From contig JAQWUP010000029.1 of the NCBI GenBank assembly GCA_029242085.1, positions 51,974 to 115,973 of the forward strand: 64,000 nt of DNA. The letters are read 5' to 3'. This document shows, piece by piece, positions 44,913-56,168 of the stretch (its first letter is position 1; every line of letters begins with the position of its first letter). The translations under genes and the position numbers were made by a program. A model generated the notes under the pieces. That model ran no database searches. It was not told the DNA's origin and saw only the letters and a program-made list of their open reading frames with translations. The stretch comes from Porticoccaceae bacterium. Its GTDB lineage: Bacteria > Pseudomonadota > Gammaproteobacteria > Pseudomonadales > Porticoccaceae.

Positions 44913-46598
44913 TTACCAGCTGGCAACATTGTCTGCATCGAAGCCATAGGCCGTCTGCAATGTCTGTCTAGCCGAGGCGAGCTTAGAAGTATACGCGGCA
45001 ATGGCAGTATCTGTATCACCGGCCGCAACGCCACCTTGACTACCATCGGCTAACATAGGTGCGTCACCTAAATCTGCCAGTAGTGTTTTCAGAGTATCGA
45101 GGTCAACTGAAGTCACTGCGTCATCACGGAAAGGTGAGAATGGGCTGAACTGCAGACCTAATGCAAATCCCTTCATCTCTGACCAGTGCTTGGCGACGTC
45201 GATGAAATTATCGACATCGGCAAAACTACCTGCAGAATAATTACCCATATCAGTAGTGACATCATTTATGTAATGAATCACGGTAGCTGCAATACATTTT
45301 TCCCAAGCCAGTGCTGCCGCTTTTATGTGCGCAGCAAGAGCCGCCTCTTCGCTTGCCGACATGGTACCTGCATTTGCAGTATTGCTCAGAATCTGACGCC
45401 CTGCGAGAAATGCATCCATAGCTTCATTCGAGAGATCGGTAGGACTGGCATTGTCTGCTGAGCCAACATCACGTTTCGCACAGTTTTGAGAGTTTCCGAA
45501 ATTAAACTCACTGCGTGGATTGATCAGGCCATTGCCATCTGTATCGTAATAACCATTTTTCCAATCGTCGCGACCACTTTTGGCGCGAGCTTCCAGATCG
45601 GTGTAGGCTTTGTTATCCCGTGCTGCGCCATAGTAGCCAAAGGCCTCGTCATAATTGTGCTCAGCAGCTGAATAATTTTTAGTTCCTTCCTGCTCGGTAA
45701 TCTGCGTGGCAAAATCCGCCTGGAAGTAATCGTTGGTACCCTGTGAGAAGGTCACAGCACCCAGTAAGAATTTCTGTAGCAACTGGCGCTGATTACGACC
45801 ATAGGCATCGTATTGAACACTACTGACATTAGCATCACCATCAACAGTTGAGATCGTAACTGAGGTACCGTCCGATGCCTGAGTTGCCAGCTGGTCAATC
45901 CAGAGGTCTACCAGATTAATCGGCAGAGAACCCAGCGATAGTCCATCAGACCAACCAAAGAACTCACCATCAATCAACTTCGAGGTCTCACCGCCACCTT
46001 CGCCGTTACCACCGGCAATCTTGCCATCTAGATTCTTGCCAGAAGATACTGCGCCATAAGTTGCTGCACTATCTACGTCGCTGCCATCAGACGCACCGTT
46101 TTTAACGGTAAAACCAGTCGATGCCCCGTCGGCTCCATCGCCATTCATAAAGAAATCAAGATCAGTGACGTATTCCGCCTTAGTTTTTCCGGATTCAGTC
46201 ATCGCTGACATATAGTCAACCATGCCAGAGATAAGCAGATGTCTCGCAGTCTGCCCTGTATAGCTTACTGAGTCGCTATCCGCTGTGTATATTGAGTTGG
46301 TATAGGCGTATGCCTCAGGCATTGCATCGCAAGCATCACCCTGCCCATTAGCATCAGAATCTTGCTGTGCTTCGTTGGCAGCATCTGGACAATTATCTGC
46401 ATTGTCACCAACATTATCTGAGTCGGCATCCGCAGACTCAGAGGCATCATTTGGGAAAGCATCAGCTGTATCAGCAACACCGTCCCCATCAGTATCTGTC
46501 ACTGCAGGTGCAGCAGAACTTCCTCCACCACCACAGGCAACCAGAAGCGAGAGGGATAGCACAATAAGCATTTTAGACAGCAGTAACTTCAAATTCAT
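44913..46598 (-). CDS. DUF4856-like lipoprotein with N-terminal thrombospondin type-3 (calcium-binding) repeats
   Basis: MNLKLLLSKMLIVLSLSLLVACGGGG lipobox; DTDGDGVADTADAFPND..DNADNCPDAANEAQQDSDANGQGDACD; YTGQTARHLLISGMVDYM and HNYDEAFGYYGAARD. Confidence 0.8.
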   Translation of the reverse strand: MNLKLLLSKMLIVLSLSLLVACGGGGSSAAPAVTDTDGDGVADTADAFPNDASESADADSDNVGDNADNCPDAANEAQQDSDANGQGDACDAMPEAYAYTNSIYTADSDSVSYTGQTARHLLISGMVDYMSAMTESGKTKAEYVTDLDFFMNGDGADGASTGFTVKNGASDGSDVDSAATYGAVSSGKNLDGKIAGGNGEGGGETSKLIDGEFFGWSDGLSLGSLPINLVDLWIDQLATQASDGTSVTISTVDGDANVSSVQYDAYGRNQRQLLQKFLLGAVTFSQGTNDYFQADFATQITEQEGTKNYSAAEHNYDEAFGYYGAARDNKAYTDLEARAKSGRDDWKNGYYDTDGNGLINPRSEFNFGNSQNCAKRDVGSADNASPTDLSNEAMDAFLAGRQILSNTANAGTMSASEEAALAAHIKAAALAWEKCIAATVIHYINDVTTDMGNYSAGSFADVDNFIDVAKHWSEMKGFALGLQFSPFSPFRDDAVTSVDLDTLKTLLADLGDAPMLADGSQGGVAAGDTDTAIAAYTSKLASARQTLQTAYGFDADNVASW

Positions 46599-46747
46599 GT
46601 TGATTCCTTGATCGTTCAATTTAACCGATTGACCGTTCATCGCTAATCAGTAACCGGGTTTGAGTGCGTTTGCAGAGCAGCCTAAAAACCTTAAGCATCA
46701 GTAGCTACTGCAATCTCTGGTATATCGTTTTATTTACAAGTACAAAT

Positions 46748-46766
46748 GATAATGATTCGCATTACC
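46748..46766. promoter_or_regulatory. Fur-box-like site (for the minus-strand DUF4856-imelysin-receptor operon)
   Basis: gataatgattcgcattacc matches GATAATGATAATCATTATC at 15/19 positions by manual alignment. Confidence 0.75.
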
Positions 46767-46920
46767 AAAGTCAACAAGTTATTTAACCGTAGATATAAAG
46801 TGCTCTTAACCCCGTATTAATGCAGGTGGTCAGTAGGTTGCTTGAACAAGGCTACCCAGCGAAGCTCAAACCTCGCGCATGATGTGATTTGCAAATGTTC
46901 ATCATTTAATATCAGTTTAT

Positions 46921-46939
46921 CGTAATGATAATTATTTGC
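46921..46939. promoter_or_regulatory. Fur-box-like site (for plus-strand FTR1 gene)
   Basis: cgtaatgataattatttgc matches the Fur consensus at 14/19 positions by manual alignment. Confidence 0.7.
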
Positions 46940-47044
46940 ATTTGGGTGTCGATCTGTATAATGTCGGCATCAGTAAATCAACTAAACAGCCTAGATCCCT
47001 CCGCTTAAACTCAAGTACCACAATGACAGGATGCGATACCCACT

Positions 47045-47950
47045 ATGAATGAATTTATTATTATGTTCCGCGAGAGCATGGAAGCAGCACTGATCGTTGG
47101 AATCATTTATACCTTATTAGAAAAGCAGGGCTTAAAGAGCCAAATCAAACAGCTATGGCTGGGTGTCGGCTGTGCAATTATTGCCAGTGTGCTCGCTGGG
47201 CTATTGCTTGTGCGAGTAAAAGCGTCCATTGGCAATGCCTCTATGGAGGCACTCTTTGAAGCCGTGGCTATGTTTATCACTGCAGGTCTGATCTGGTACG
47301 TTATTTTCTGGCTGTCCAAGCAGGTCGGGCAAACGGCAGAACTGGCGGCCGATACCAAGACTGCAATTGCCAATGCCGGTTGGGGTGTTTTTCTGATTGT
47401 ATTTTTCGCCATCTTGCGCGAGGGCTTTGAAACGGTAATCTTCCTGATGGGCAGTTTCTCTATGATGGAGTCTTTTTCTTATCTGGGATTCTTCTCTGGC
47501 CTAATCATCGCAATCATTATTGGATATGCTGTGGTGATACAGGGAAAGAAGGCCAACCTGCGCTCGTACTTCAGAATTACCAGTTTACTGCTGGTTATCT
47601 TTGCCTCCGGCATGATGACTTACGGCACCCATGAGGTGGAAGAGTTTATGGTCAAGGGTGGTCACCTTAACCTTGTAGGGCTCGAGTCAAAAAGTGATAT
47701 CGCTCGGCCCTATAGCATTCTCGAGCCAGTCGCAGAGTTGCAGCCATCTGACAACCCTGCATTTTATAGCTATGACCTTAATGGCAAGCAGCGCTACACC
47801 CATCTACTGCACGACAAAGGTCATATCGGCGTATTTTTGAAGGGCTTTTTCGGTTACAACAGCAACCCAAATTGGATAGAACTGATGGTATGGATCCTGT
47901 CTCTGTGGTTTGGTTTGCGTCTGTGGCGACAATTTTACTTCAGCAAATAA
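47045..47950 (+). CDS. FTR1/EfeU family iron permease
   Basis: 301 aa 7-TM-like; MFRESMEAALIVGIIYT and LREGFETVIFLMG (REXXE motifs). Confidence 0.93.
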   Translation: MNEFIIMFRESMEAALIVGIIYTLLEKQGLKSQIKQLWLGVGCAIIASVLAGLLLVRVKASIGNASMEALFEAVAMFITAGLIWYVIFWLSKQVGQTAELAADTKTAIANAGWGVFLIVFFAILREGFETVIFLMGSFSMMESFSYLGFFSGLIIAIIIGYAVVIQGKKANLRSYFRITSLLLVIFASGMMTYGTHEVEEFMVKGGHLNLVGLESKSDIARPYSILEPVAELQPSDNPAFYSYDLNGKQRYTHLLHDKGHIGVFLKGFFGYNSNPNWIELMVWILSLWFGLRLWRQFYFSK

Positions 47951-48000
47951 TGCATCGATTTATCTCCGGCCAAAGCAGACATGAGCATGTTGCCCATTTA

Positions 48001-48029
48001 TTGAAAAAACGCTTATAAATTCATATACT
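48001..48029 (+). promoter_or_regulatory. sigma70-like promoter for argD (TTGAAA-17-TATACT)
   Basis: ttgaaa (48001-48006), 17-nt spacer, tatact (48024-48029). Confidence 0.6.
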
Positions 48030-48039
48030 GATACTTAGG

Positions 48040-48064
48040 AAGGGCAGCAAAGCTGCCCTTTTTT
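48040..48064 (+). terminator. intrinsic terminator after FTR1 gene, immediately upstream of argD
   Basis: aagggcagc-aaa-gctgcccttttttt: 9-bp perfect stem plus U-run. Confidence 0.88.
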
Positions 48065-48091
48065 GATTCCAAAATGAAAAGGGATATTTAC

Positions 48092-49270
48092 ATGGCGACC
48101 AGCGCGTTAATGAATACCTACGGAGCCAAGGCGGCAACCATGGCTAAAGGCAATGGTGTCTGGCTGTGGGACAGTGAAGGTAACAAGTATCTTGATGCTC
48201 TCTCCGGGATCGCTGTATGTGGCTTGGGCCACTCTCATCCAGCGGTGGCTGCTGCGGTTGCAGAACAGGCTGAGGCGCTAACTCACTGCTCCAACTTTTT
48301 TGATATTCCCAATCAGATTGAACTCGCCGACAAGCTTCGTGAAGTCTCGGGCATGAGTAATGTTTTTTTTGGGAACTCCGGCGCTGAAGCCAACGAAGCG
48401 GCCATAAAATTGGCCCGACTATACGGCCATAGTAAAGGCATCGAGCTACCTACTATTTTGGTGATGGACAACGCATTTCATGGCCGCACCCTGGCCACCC
48501 TAACCGCCTCTGGCAGCCGCAAAGTCCAAGCCGGTTTTGAACCTCTGGTCCGCGGCTTTGCACGCGGCCCATTCAATGATATTGCCGCACTGGAAACGAT
48601 TGGTAACAATAATGCCAATATATGCGCGGTTATGGTTGAACCTATTCAGGGTGAAGGGGGTATTAGAGTTGCCGATCAAGATTATTTACAAAAACTCAGG
48701 GCCCTTTGCGATCAGCGAGGCTGGCTTTTAATACTCGACGAGGTGCAAACAGGCAATGGGCGTACCGGCAAATATTTCTGCTACCAGCACAGTGGGATTA
48801 TTCCTGATGTCGTTACAACATCGAAAGGACTCGGTAATGGCGTGCCAATTGGCGCCTGTCTGGCATCGGGTGATGCAGCGCTGTTAATGCAGCCCGGCAA
48901 TCATGGTTCGACCTTTGGTGGAAACCCCCTGTCCTGTGCCGCGGGTTTAGCTGTGGTTAAAGAAATCGTCGACAGCGGTCTTGATAAACGCGCTGCTGAA
49001 CTCGGCGATAGAATTATGACGGGACTGAGGAGAGAACTGGCAACCACCAATCATGTAAAAGAAGTACGTGGTCTTGGCTGTATGATTGGTATAGAACTGA
49101 AGAAACCCTGTCAGCCACTATTTATGGCGGCTATGGAGAAGGGTTTAATTCTCAATGTAACGGCAGACACGGTGATTAGATTATTGCCGCCGTTAATTAT
49201 GACTGATGATGAAGCCGATCAGGTGGTCGCTATTTTAGCACCGCTGATTAAAGCGCTTAATAAGGACTAA
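48092..49270 (+). CDS. argD: acetylornithine/succinyldiaminopimelate aminotransferase family
   Basis: MATSALMNTYGAKAATMAKGNGVWLWDSEGNKYLDALSGIAVCGLGHSHP; TTSKGLGNGVPIGA PLP motif; start ATG 48092 with RBS aaaaggga. Confidence 0.93.
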   Translation: MATSALMNTYGAKAATMAKGNGVWLWDSEGNKYLDALSGIAVCGLGHSHPAVAAAVAEQAEALTHCSNFFDIPNQIELADKLREVSGMSNVFFGNSGAEANEAAIKLARLYGHSKGIELPTILVMDNAFHGRTLATLTASGSRKVQAGFEPLVRGFARGPFNDIAALETIGNNNANICAVMVEPIQGEGGIRVADQDYLQKLRALCDQRGWLLILDEVQTGNGRTGKYFCYQHSGIIPDVVTTSKGLGNGVPIGACLASGDAALLMQPGNHGSTFGGNPLSCAAGLAVVKEIVDSGLDKRAAELGDRIMTGLRRELATTNHVKEVRGLGCMIGIELKKPCQPLFMAAMEKGLILNVTADTVIRLLPPLIMTDDEADQVVAILAPLIKALNKD

Positions 49271-49273
49271 TTT

Positions 49274-50188
49274 ATGGCTATTAGGCATTTTCTCACGCTT
49301 CGTGATCTCACTACTGACGAGTTCAATCACATTATCAAGCTGGCTATTGAGATGAAAGCAGCGCACCGCGAAGGCCGTCAGGAGCCAATTTTTAATGGCA
49401 AGGTATTGGCGATGATTTTTGAAAAATCATCCACCCGAACTCGTGTTTCCTTTGAAGCTGGTATGGCGCAGCTTGGCGGCGACGCACTGTTTTTGTCACC
49501 CAATGATTCGCAGCTGGGACGTGGCGAGCCGATTGAAGATTCCGCCCGTGTGATTTCACGCATGGTTGATATTGTGATGATTAGAACCTTTGGCCATGAC
49601 ATTATCGAACGCTTTGCCCAACACTCCAAAGTGCCGGTTATCAATGCGCTTACCGATCAATACCACCCCTGCCAGTTACTTGCCGATGTGCAGACCTTCA
49701 CTGAGCATCGCGGTTCGATTCAAGGTAAAACTGTGGCCTGGATTGGCGATGGCAACAATATGTGCCACTCGTGGATTAATGCGGCCATATTGCTCGATTT
49801 TTAATTGAATATTGCCTGCCCAGAAGGCTATGAACCGGATGCCCAACTCGTTACCGAGGCGGGTGACCGAGTAACCATTAGCCAAAACCCAGTAGAGGCC
49901 GTGAATGGTGCAGATCTGGTGACTACTGATGTCTATGCCTCGATGGGGCAGGAATCTGAGCAGCAGGTTAGGCTAGAGAAATTTGCCCAGTTTCAGGTCA
50001 ATCATGAACTGATGGCCCATGCGGCAGACAGGGCAATTTTTATGCATTGCCTACCTGCTCATCGAGAAGAAGAGGTGTCTGCGGCGCTGCTGGAAGATAA
50101 CAGTATTTCGGTGGTATGGGATGAGGCCGAGAATCGACTGCACGCTCAAAAAGCGCTGATGGTATTTTTACTTTCCGCCAGTACTTAA
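49274..50188 (+). pseudogene. argF: ornithine carbamoyltransferase interrupted by in-frame TAA at 49802-49804
   Basis: Fragment 1 contains [13 protein letters not shown] and [11 protein letters not shown]; fragment 2 begins [11 protein letters not shown] and has HCLPAHR; both in one frame separated by a single TAA. Confidence 0.9.
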
Positions 50189-50198
50189 AGCGCGAGAC

Positions 50199-50675
50199 CT
50201 ATTTGTAAACCACATCGTCGATTTCATATTCGACATCACCGCTGGGCGCTTTAACTACCGCAACATCACCGATTTCTTTGCTGATTAATGCGCGAGCGAT
50301 CGGTGACTGATAAGAAATTTTACCCTGTTTTACATCCGCCTCGTCATCACCAACAATCCGATAAGTCACGGTTTCTTCGGTGTCCAAATTGATAATGGTC
50401 ACCAGCGAACCAAAGATCACGCGATCACCCTGAGGGATCTTGGCGATATCGATAACCTGAGAATTGGATAATTTGCCTTCGATATCCTGAATGCGGCCTT
50501 CGGCGAAACTCTGTTGTTCGCGGGCAGCATGGTATTCAGCATTTTCTTTAAGGTCACCATGTTCACGCGCAGTGGCGATAGACTCAACAATTCCCGGGCG
50601 CACTACTTTGATCAGATGGTCTAATTCTTTGCGGAGGGCAGCTTCACCCTCAACTGTCATAGCATATTTTTGCAT
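50199..50675 (-). CDS. greA: transcription elongation factor GreA
   Basis: 158 aa; greA-carB-carA synteny; coiled-coil N-terminus and C-terminal FKBP-like part. Confidence 0.97.
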   Translation of the reverse strand: MQKYAMTVEGEAALRKELDHLIKVVRPGIVESIATAREHGDLKENAEYHAAREQQSFAEGRIQDIEGKLSNSQVIDIAKIPQGDRVIFGSLVTIINLDTEETVTYRIVGDDEADVKQGKISYQSPIARALISKEIGDVAVVKAPSGDVEYEIDDVVYK

Positions 50676-53600
50676 TAGCTAATTTCCCTGTGCAGCGACT
50701 GTATGCTGCGCACTTTAATGGCACCTTCAACGCCGCGGGTAAACCCTAGCGCCTCGCAAACTGCACTGCCACCCGCCATGGTGGTGGTGTAATACACTCG
50801 GTGCTGCTCGGCACTGGAGCGGATGGTCGAGGAGTCAGAGATAGCCTGACGCCCTTCTGTGGTATTGATAATCAGGTCGATCTTATCACTCTTTATCATA
50901 TCGACAATATGCGGCCGGCCCTCTTTGACCTTATTAACCAACTGCACTGCGCAACCAGACTGTTCAATAATGTCTGCCGAGCCCTTGGTTGCAACTAGCT
51001 TAAAACCAAGATCATGGAATTTTCTGGCCAACACTGGAAGCTGCTGTTTATCCCGCTCACGCACACTGATAAAGACCGTGCCCTTAGCTGGGATCTCATC
51101 GCTAGCACCCAACTCTGCTTTACCATAGGCCTCGGCAAAGGTTTCGCCAACACCCATCACTTCACCGGTAGATTTCATCTCTGGCCCAAGAATCGGATCG
51201 ATACCGGGGAATTTATTAAACGGGAACACCGCCTCTTTAACGCTGAAGTACGGCGGAATAATTTCTTTGGTAAAGTTCTGCGACTCAAGTGTCTGACCAA
51301 CCATGCAACGGGCCGCTACCTTGGCCAGCGAAGTGCCAATACATTTGGATACAAAGGGCACGGTGCGCGAGGCGCGAGGGTTAACTTCAATAACGTAGAT
51401 TTTGCCATCCTGAAGTGCCAACTGCACATTCATCAGGCCGCGCACACCAAGTTCAACCGCCATCTTGCGGCACACTTCACGCATATCATTTTGAATATCA
51501 TCACTGAGGCTGTATGGCGGCAGTGAACAAGCTGAGTCTCCTGAGTGAATACCGGCCTGTTCAATATGCTGCATAATTGCGCCGATTACGACCTGCTCGC
51601 CATCACTCACTGCATCCACATCCATTTCAATGGCATTGGGCAGGAAGAAGTCGAGGAGTACAGGACTGTCATCAGAAACCTGTACAGCGGTTTTCATATA
51701 GTGGCGCAGCTCATCTTCTTTGTAGACAATTTCCATCGCGCGACCACCAAGTACATATGACGGGCGCACAACCAATGGGTAGCCAATTTCTTTGGCCAGC
51801 TCAACCGCCTGATTGGCACTGCGAGCTGTGGCGTTGCGTGGCTGCAGCAGATCGAGTTTTTCAATCATCTGCTGGAAGCGTTCACGATCTTCGGCGCGGT
51901 CAATAGCATCGGGCGTGGTACCAACGATCGGCACACCCGCAGCTTCAAGAGCACGAGCCAACTTCAATGGAGTCTGACCGCCAAACTGGACAATCACACC
52001 TTTGGGCTTTTCTACGCGCACAATTTCAAGTACATCTTCCAATGTGACTGGCTCGAAAAACAGCCGGTCCGATGTATCGTAGTCTGTGGAAACGGTCTCT
52101 GGGTTACAGTTGACCATAATGGTTTCATAACCATCTTCGCGCATTGCCAGCGCTGCATGCACACAGCAGTAATCAAATTCAATACCCTGACCAATCCTGT
52201 TGGGGCCGCCACCGAGCACCAAAATTTTATCTTTATCACTGGGGCGCGCCTCGCACTCTTCTTCATAGGTTGAGTACATATAGGCGGTATCGGTGGCAAA
52301 CTCTGCAGCACAGGTATCAACGCGCTTATACACGGGATGAATATCAAAGCCGTGGCGTGCTTCGCGCATCTGAGTTTCACTGCAACCCAAAATATCGGCC
52401 AGACGACGGTCGGCAAAGCCCTTGCGCTTGAGGCGATAGAGAGCCTGCTTACTGAGGTCAGCCAGAGCTGTACCCTGTAAGCTAAGCTCATCTTTAATAA
52501 TGTCTTCGATCTGCACCAGAAACCAACGATCGACCTTGGTAATGGCAAAGATTTCTTCTACGCTCATGCCCTGGCGGAAACCATCGGCGAGATACCAGAT
52601 ACGATCTGGACCCGCTTCAGCGAGTTGATTGGTCAATATAGCCGTGGCATTTTCATCATTGGAGTCCAGCACCGGGTCAAAGCCAGCAACGCCAACCTCA
52701 AGGCCACGCAATGCTTTCTGCATGGATTCTTGGAAGGTTCGGCCAATCGCCATCACCTCACCCACAGATTTCATCTGTGTGGTTAGGCTCTGATCCGCCT
52801 GATCAAATTTCTCAAAGGCAAATCGTGGAATCTTGGTAACTACATAATCGATGCTCGGCTCAAATGAAGCCGGGGTAGCACCGCCGGTGATTTCATTTTG
52901 CAATTCATCGAGGGTGTAGCCTACGGCCAGCTTTGCGGCGACTCGCGCAATCGGGAAGCCGGTCGCTTTTGAAGCCAGTGCCGATGAACGGGATACTCTG
53001 GGATTCATCTCAATAACAATCAGTCGACCATCATCTGGGTTGACCGCAAACTGTACGTTGGAACCGCCGGTTTCTACACCGATCTCACGCAGTACCTTAA
53101 TCGAGGCATTGCGCATAATTTGGTATTCTTTATCGGTCAGTGTCTGCGCTGGGGCCACCGTGATCGAGTCACCGGTGTGAATACCCATAGGATCGAGATT
53201 TTCAATGGCGCAGACAATAATGCAATTGTCCTTGCGATCGCGAACCACTTCCATTTCAAACTCTTTCCAGCCAATCAGCGACTCATCAATCAACAGCTCA
53301 TTGGTGGGTGAAAGATCTAATCCGCGACGACAGATCTCTTCAAATTCCTCGCGGTTGTAGGCAATACCACCGCCGGAGCCACCCATGGTAAATGAGGGGC
53401 GAATAATGCAGGGGAAACCAAAGCGATCTGAAACCTGAACCGCTTCTTCCATGCTGTGGGCAATACCGGAATTAGGAGTATCCAAATCAATCGCTTTCAT
53501 GGCTTTATCAAAGCGCTCGCGATCTTCAGCCTTATCGATAGCATCGGCATTGGCACCGATCATCTCGACACCAAACTCATCTAGAACACCATGCTTGGCA

Positions 53601-53905
53601 AGGTCGAGGGCACAGTTCAACGCAGTCTGACCACCCATGGTGGGCAGCAAGGCATCTGGGCGCTCCTGCTCAATAATACGCGCCACAGTGCGCCATTCGA
53701 CTGGCTCAATGTAGGTGGCATCAGCCATCGCTGGGTCAGTCATAATGGTGGCTGGATTTGAGTTGACCAGAATTACCCGAAAGCCTTCTTCACGAAGCGC
53801 TTTACAGGCCTGGGCACCGGAGTAGTCAAACTCACAGGCCTGACCAATAATAATTGGGCCAGCGCCAAGAATGAGGATGCTTTTTATGTCAGTTCTTTTT
53901 GGCAT
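50675..53905 (-). CDS. carB: carbamoyl-phosphate synthase large subunit
   Basis: 1076 aa; duplicated ATP-grasp domains; [37 protein letters not shown]. Confidence 0.99.
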   Translation of the reverse strand: MPKRTDIKSILILGAGPIIIGQACEFDYSGAQACKALREEGFRVILVNSNPATIMTDPAMADATYIEPVEWRTVARIIEQERPDALLPTMGGQTALNCALDLAKHGVLDEFGVEMIGANADAIDKAEDRERFDKAMKAIDLDTPNSGIAHSMEEAVQVSDRFGFPCIIRPSFTMGGSGGGIAYNREEFEEICRRGLDLSPTNELLIDESLIGWKEFEMEVVRDRKDNCIIVCAIENLDPMGIHTGDSITVAPAQTLTDKEYQIMRNASIKVLREIGVETGGSNVQFAVNPDDGRLIVIEMNPRVSRSSALASKATGFPIARVAAKLAVGYTLDELQNEITGGATPASFEPSIDYVVTKIPRFAFEKFDQADQSLTTQMKSVGEVMAIGRTFQESMQKALRGLEVGVAGFDPVLDSNDENATAILTNQLAEAGPDRIWYLADGFRQGMSVEEIFAITKVDRWFLVQIEDIIKDELSLQGTALADLSKQALYRLKRKGFADRRLADILGCSETQMREARHGFDIHPVYKRVDTCAAEFATDTAYMYSTYEEECEARPSDKDKILVLGGGPNRIGQGIEFDYCCVHAALAMREDGYETIMVNCNPETVSTDYDTSDRLFFEPVTLEDVLEIVRVEKPKGVIVQFGGQTPLKLARALEAAGVPIVGTTPDAIDRAEDRERFQQMIEKLDLLQPRNATARSANQAVELAKEIGYPLVVRPSYVLGGRAMEIVYKEDELRHYMKTAVQVSDDSPVLLDFFLPNAIEMDVDAVSDGEQVVIGAIMQHIEQAGIHSGDSACSLPPYSLSDDIQNDMREVCRKMAVELGVRGLMNVQLALQDGKIYVIEVNPRASRTVPFVSKCIGTSLAKVAARCMVGQTLESQNFTKEIIPPYFSVKEAVFPFNKFPGIDPILGPEMKSTGEVMGVGETFAEAYGKAELGASDEIPAKGTVFISVRERDKQQLPVLARKFHDLGFKLVATKGSADIIEQSGCAVQLVNKVKEGRPHIVDMIKSDKIDLIINTTEGRQAISDSSTIRSSAEQHRVYYTTTMAGGSAVCEALGFTRGVEGAIKVRSIQSLHREIS

Positions 53906-53922
53906 GTCGTCTCCGCAGGCGC

Positions 53923-55065
53923 CTAGCGTTTAGCTTCCATTAATTCGATAAAGTGATCAAACAGTACTGCTGCTTCATGGGGGCCAGGGCTAGCTTCAGG
54001 GTGTCCCTGAAAACTAAAGGCTGGTTTGTCCGTGCGATGAATACCCTGCAGCGATCCATCAAATAATGAACGATGGGTGGCAATCAGATTGGCAGGTAAA
54101 CTGCCCTCATCAACGGCAAAACCATGGTTTTGACTAGTAATCATTACCAGGTTGTTTTCAATATCTTCCACTGGGTGATTGGCGCCATGGTGACCAAATT
54201 TCATCTTGGTGGTTTTAGCACCGGAGGCCAGCGCCAATAGCTGATGACCCAGGCAGATACCAAACATTGGGATATCAGTTCCTAGAATTTCGCCTATGGC
54301 CTCAATTGCATAGTCACAGGGCTCTGGATCGCCAGGACCATTGGATAGGAATATTCCGTCCGGATTCATGGCCAGTACATCCGCCGCTGGTGTCTGAGCT
54401 GGCACTACAATCAATTCACAACCACGGTCGACGAGCATGCGCAGGATATTGCGCTTTACACCATAATCGTAGGCCACAACTTTAAATTTGGTAGTGCTTG
54501 GGTCCTGGCTTTTGTGACCGACACCCAATTCCCAGCTGTGCTCAGACCACTGGTAGGTACTGTCTGTTGTCACTTCTTTGGCCAGATCCATGCCTTTTAG
54601 TCCAGCAAACTCTCGAGCGGCGGCCAGTGCCTGCTCATCGCTTACATCACCCGCCATAATACAGCCGCTCTGTGCGCCTGATTCGCGCAATATGCGGGTT
54701 AGCTTGCGGGTGTCTATATCTGCGATGCCGAGAATACCTTTCTCTTTCAGGTAGTCATCAAGATTTTGTTCGCTGCGGAAGTTTGAAGCCAGTAGGGGCA
54801 AGTCACGTATAACCAGCCCTGCTGCCCAGATCTGATCGGATTCTTCATCTTCCCTATTCACACCGACATTGCCGATATGGGGGTAAGTAAGAGTAACGAT
54901 CTGTCGGGCATATGAGGGGTCAGTGAGTATTTCCTGATACCCTGAGAGGGCTGTGTTAAAAACTATTTCACCAACAGAGGATCCATCTGCACCAATGGCA
55001 GTTCCTCTGAAAATTGTTCCGTCTGCTAGCGCAAGTACGGCTTCCCGGTAAGTCTGGGAATTCAC
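53923..55065 (-). CDS. carA: carbamoyl-phosphate synthase small subunit
   Basis: 380 aa; [13 protein letters not shown] glutaminase motif. Confidence 0.99.
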   Translation of the reverse strand: MNSQTYREAVLALADGTIFRGTAIGADGSSVGEIVFNTALSGYQEILTDPSYARQIVTLTYPHIGNVGVNREDEESDQIWAAGLVIRDLPLLASNFRSEQNLDDYLKEKGILGIADIDTRKLTRILRESGAQSGCIMAGDVSDEQALAAAREFAGLKGMDLAKEVTTDSTYQWSEHSWELGVGHKSQDPSTTKFKVVAYDYGVKRNILRMLVDRGCELIVVPAQTPAADVLAMNPDGIFLSNGPGDPEPCDYAIEAIGEILGTDIPMFGICLGHQLLALASGAKTTKMKFGHHGANHPVEDIENNLVMITSQNHGFAVDEGSLPANLIATHRSLFDGSLQGIHRTDKPAFSFQGHPEASPGPHEAAVLFDHFIELMEAKR

Positions 55066-55160
55066 ACAACCTCCTACATAGTTAAAACATCACTCGAATA
55101 AGAGTGGCATCTAGACATCGATAAATCCGAATATAACAGCAGTCAGTTACTTATATTTGC

Positions 55161-55200
55161 AAAAAAGCGAGATGAAACTGATCGTCTCATCTCGCTTAAA
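55161..55200 (-). terminator. intrinsic terminator downstream of dapB
   Basis: Minus strand AAGCGAGATGA...TCATCTCGCTTTTTTGC: 11-bp perfect stem plus U6. Confidence 0.82.
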
Positions 55201-55322
55201 TAGAATATTCTGCTGTGGACTAACCTCTCGGAACGAGACCGCTTGTTAGTAGCGGTGTTAGGAGTGCATTGTATGGAAGACGACTTATTTTGTCTATCAC
55301 TGTCGATTTTATTTTTGTGCTT

Positions 55323-56162
<840 letters not shown>

Positions 56163-56168
56163 CTACTA

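Noticed and set aside
51014-51526. 170-aa ORF antisense to carB
   Set aside because: Shadow of a highly conserved gene; no plausible RBS context or domain.
55066-55322. Small ORFs and possible element between carA and dapB
   Set aside because: Explained by the dapB terminator and carA leader; no repeat or conserved peptide recognised.
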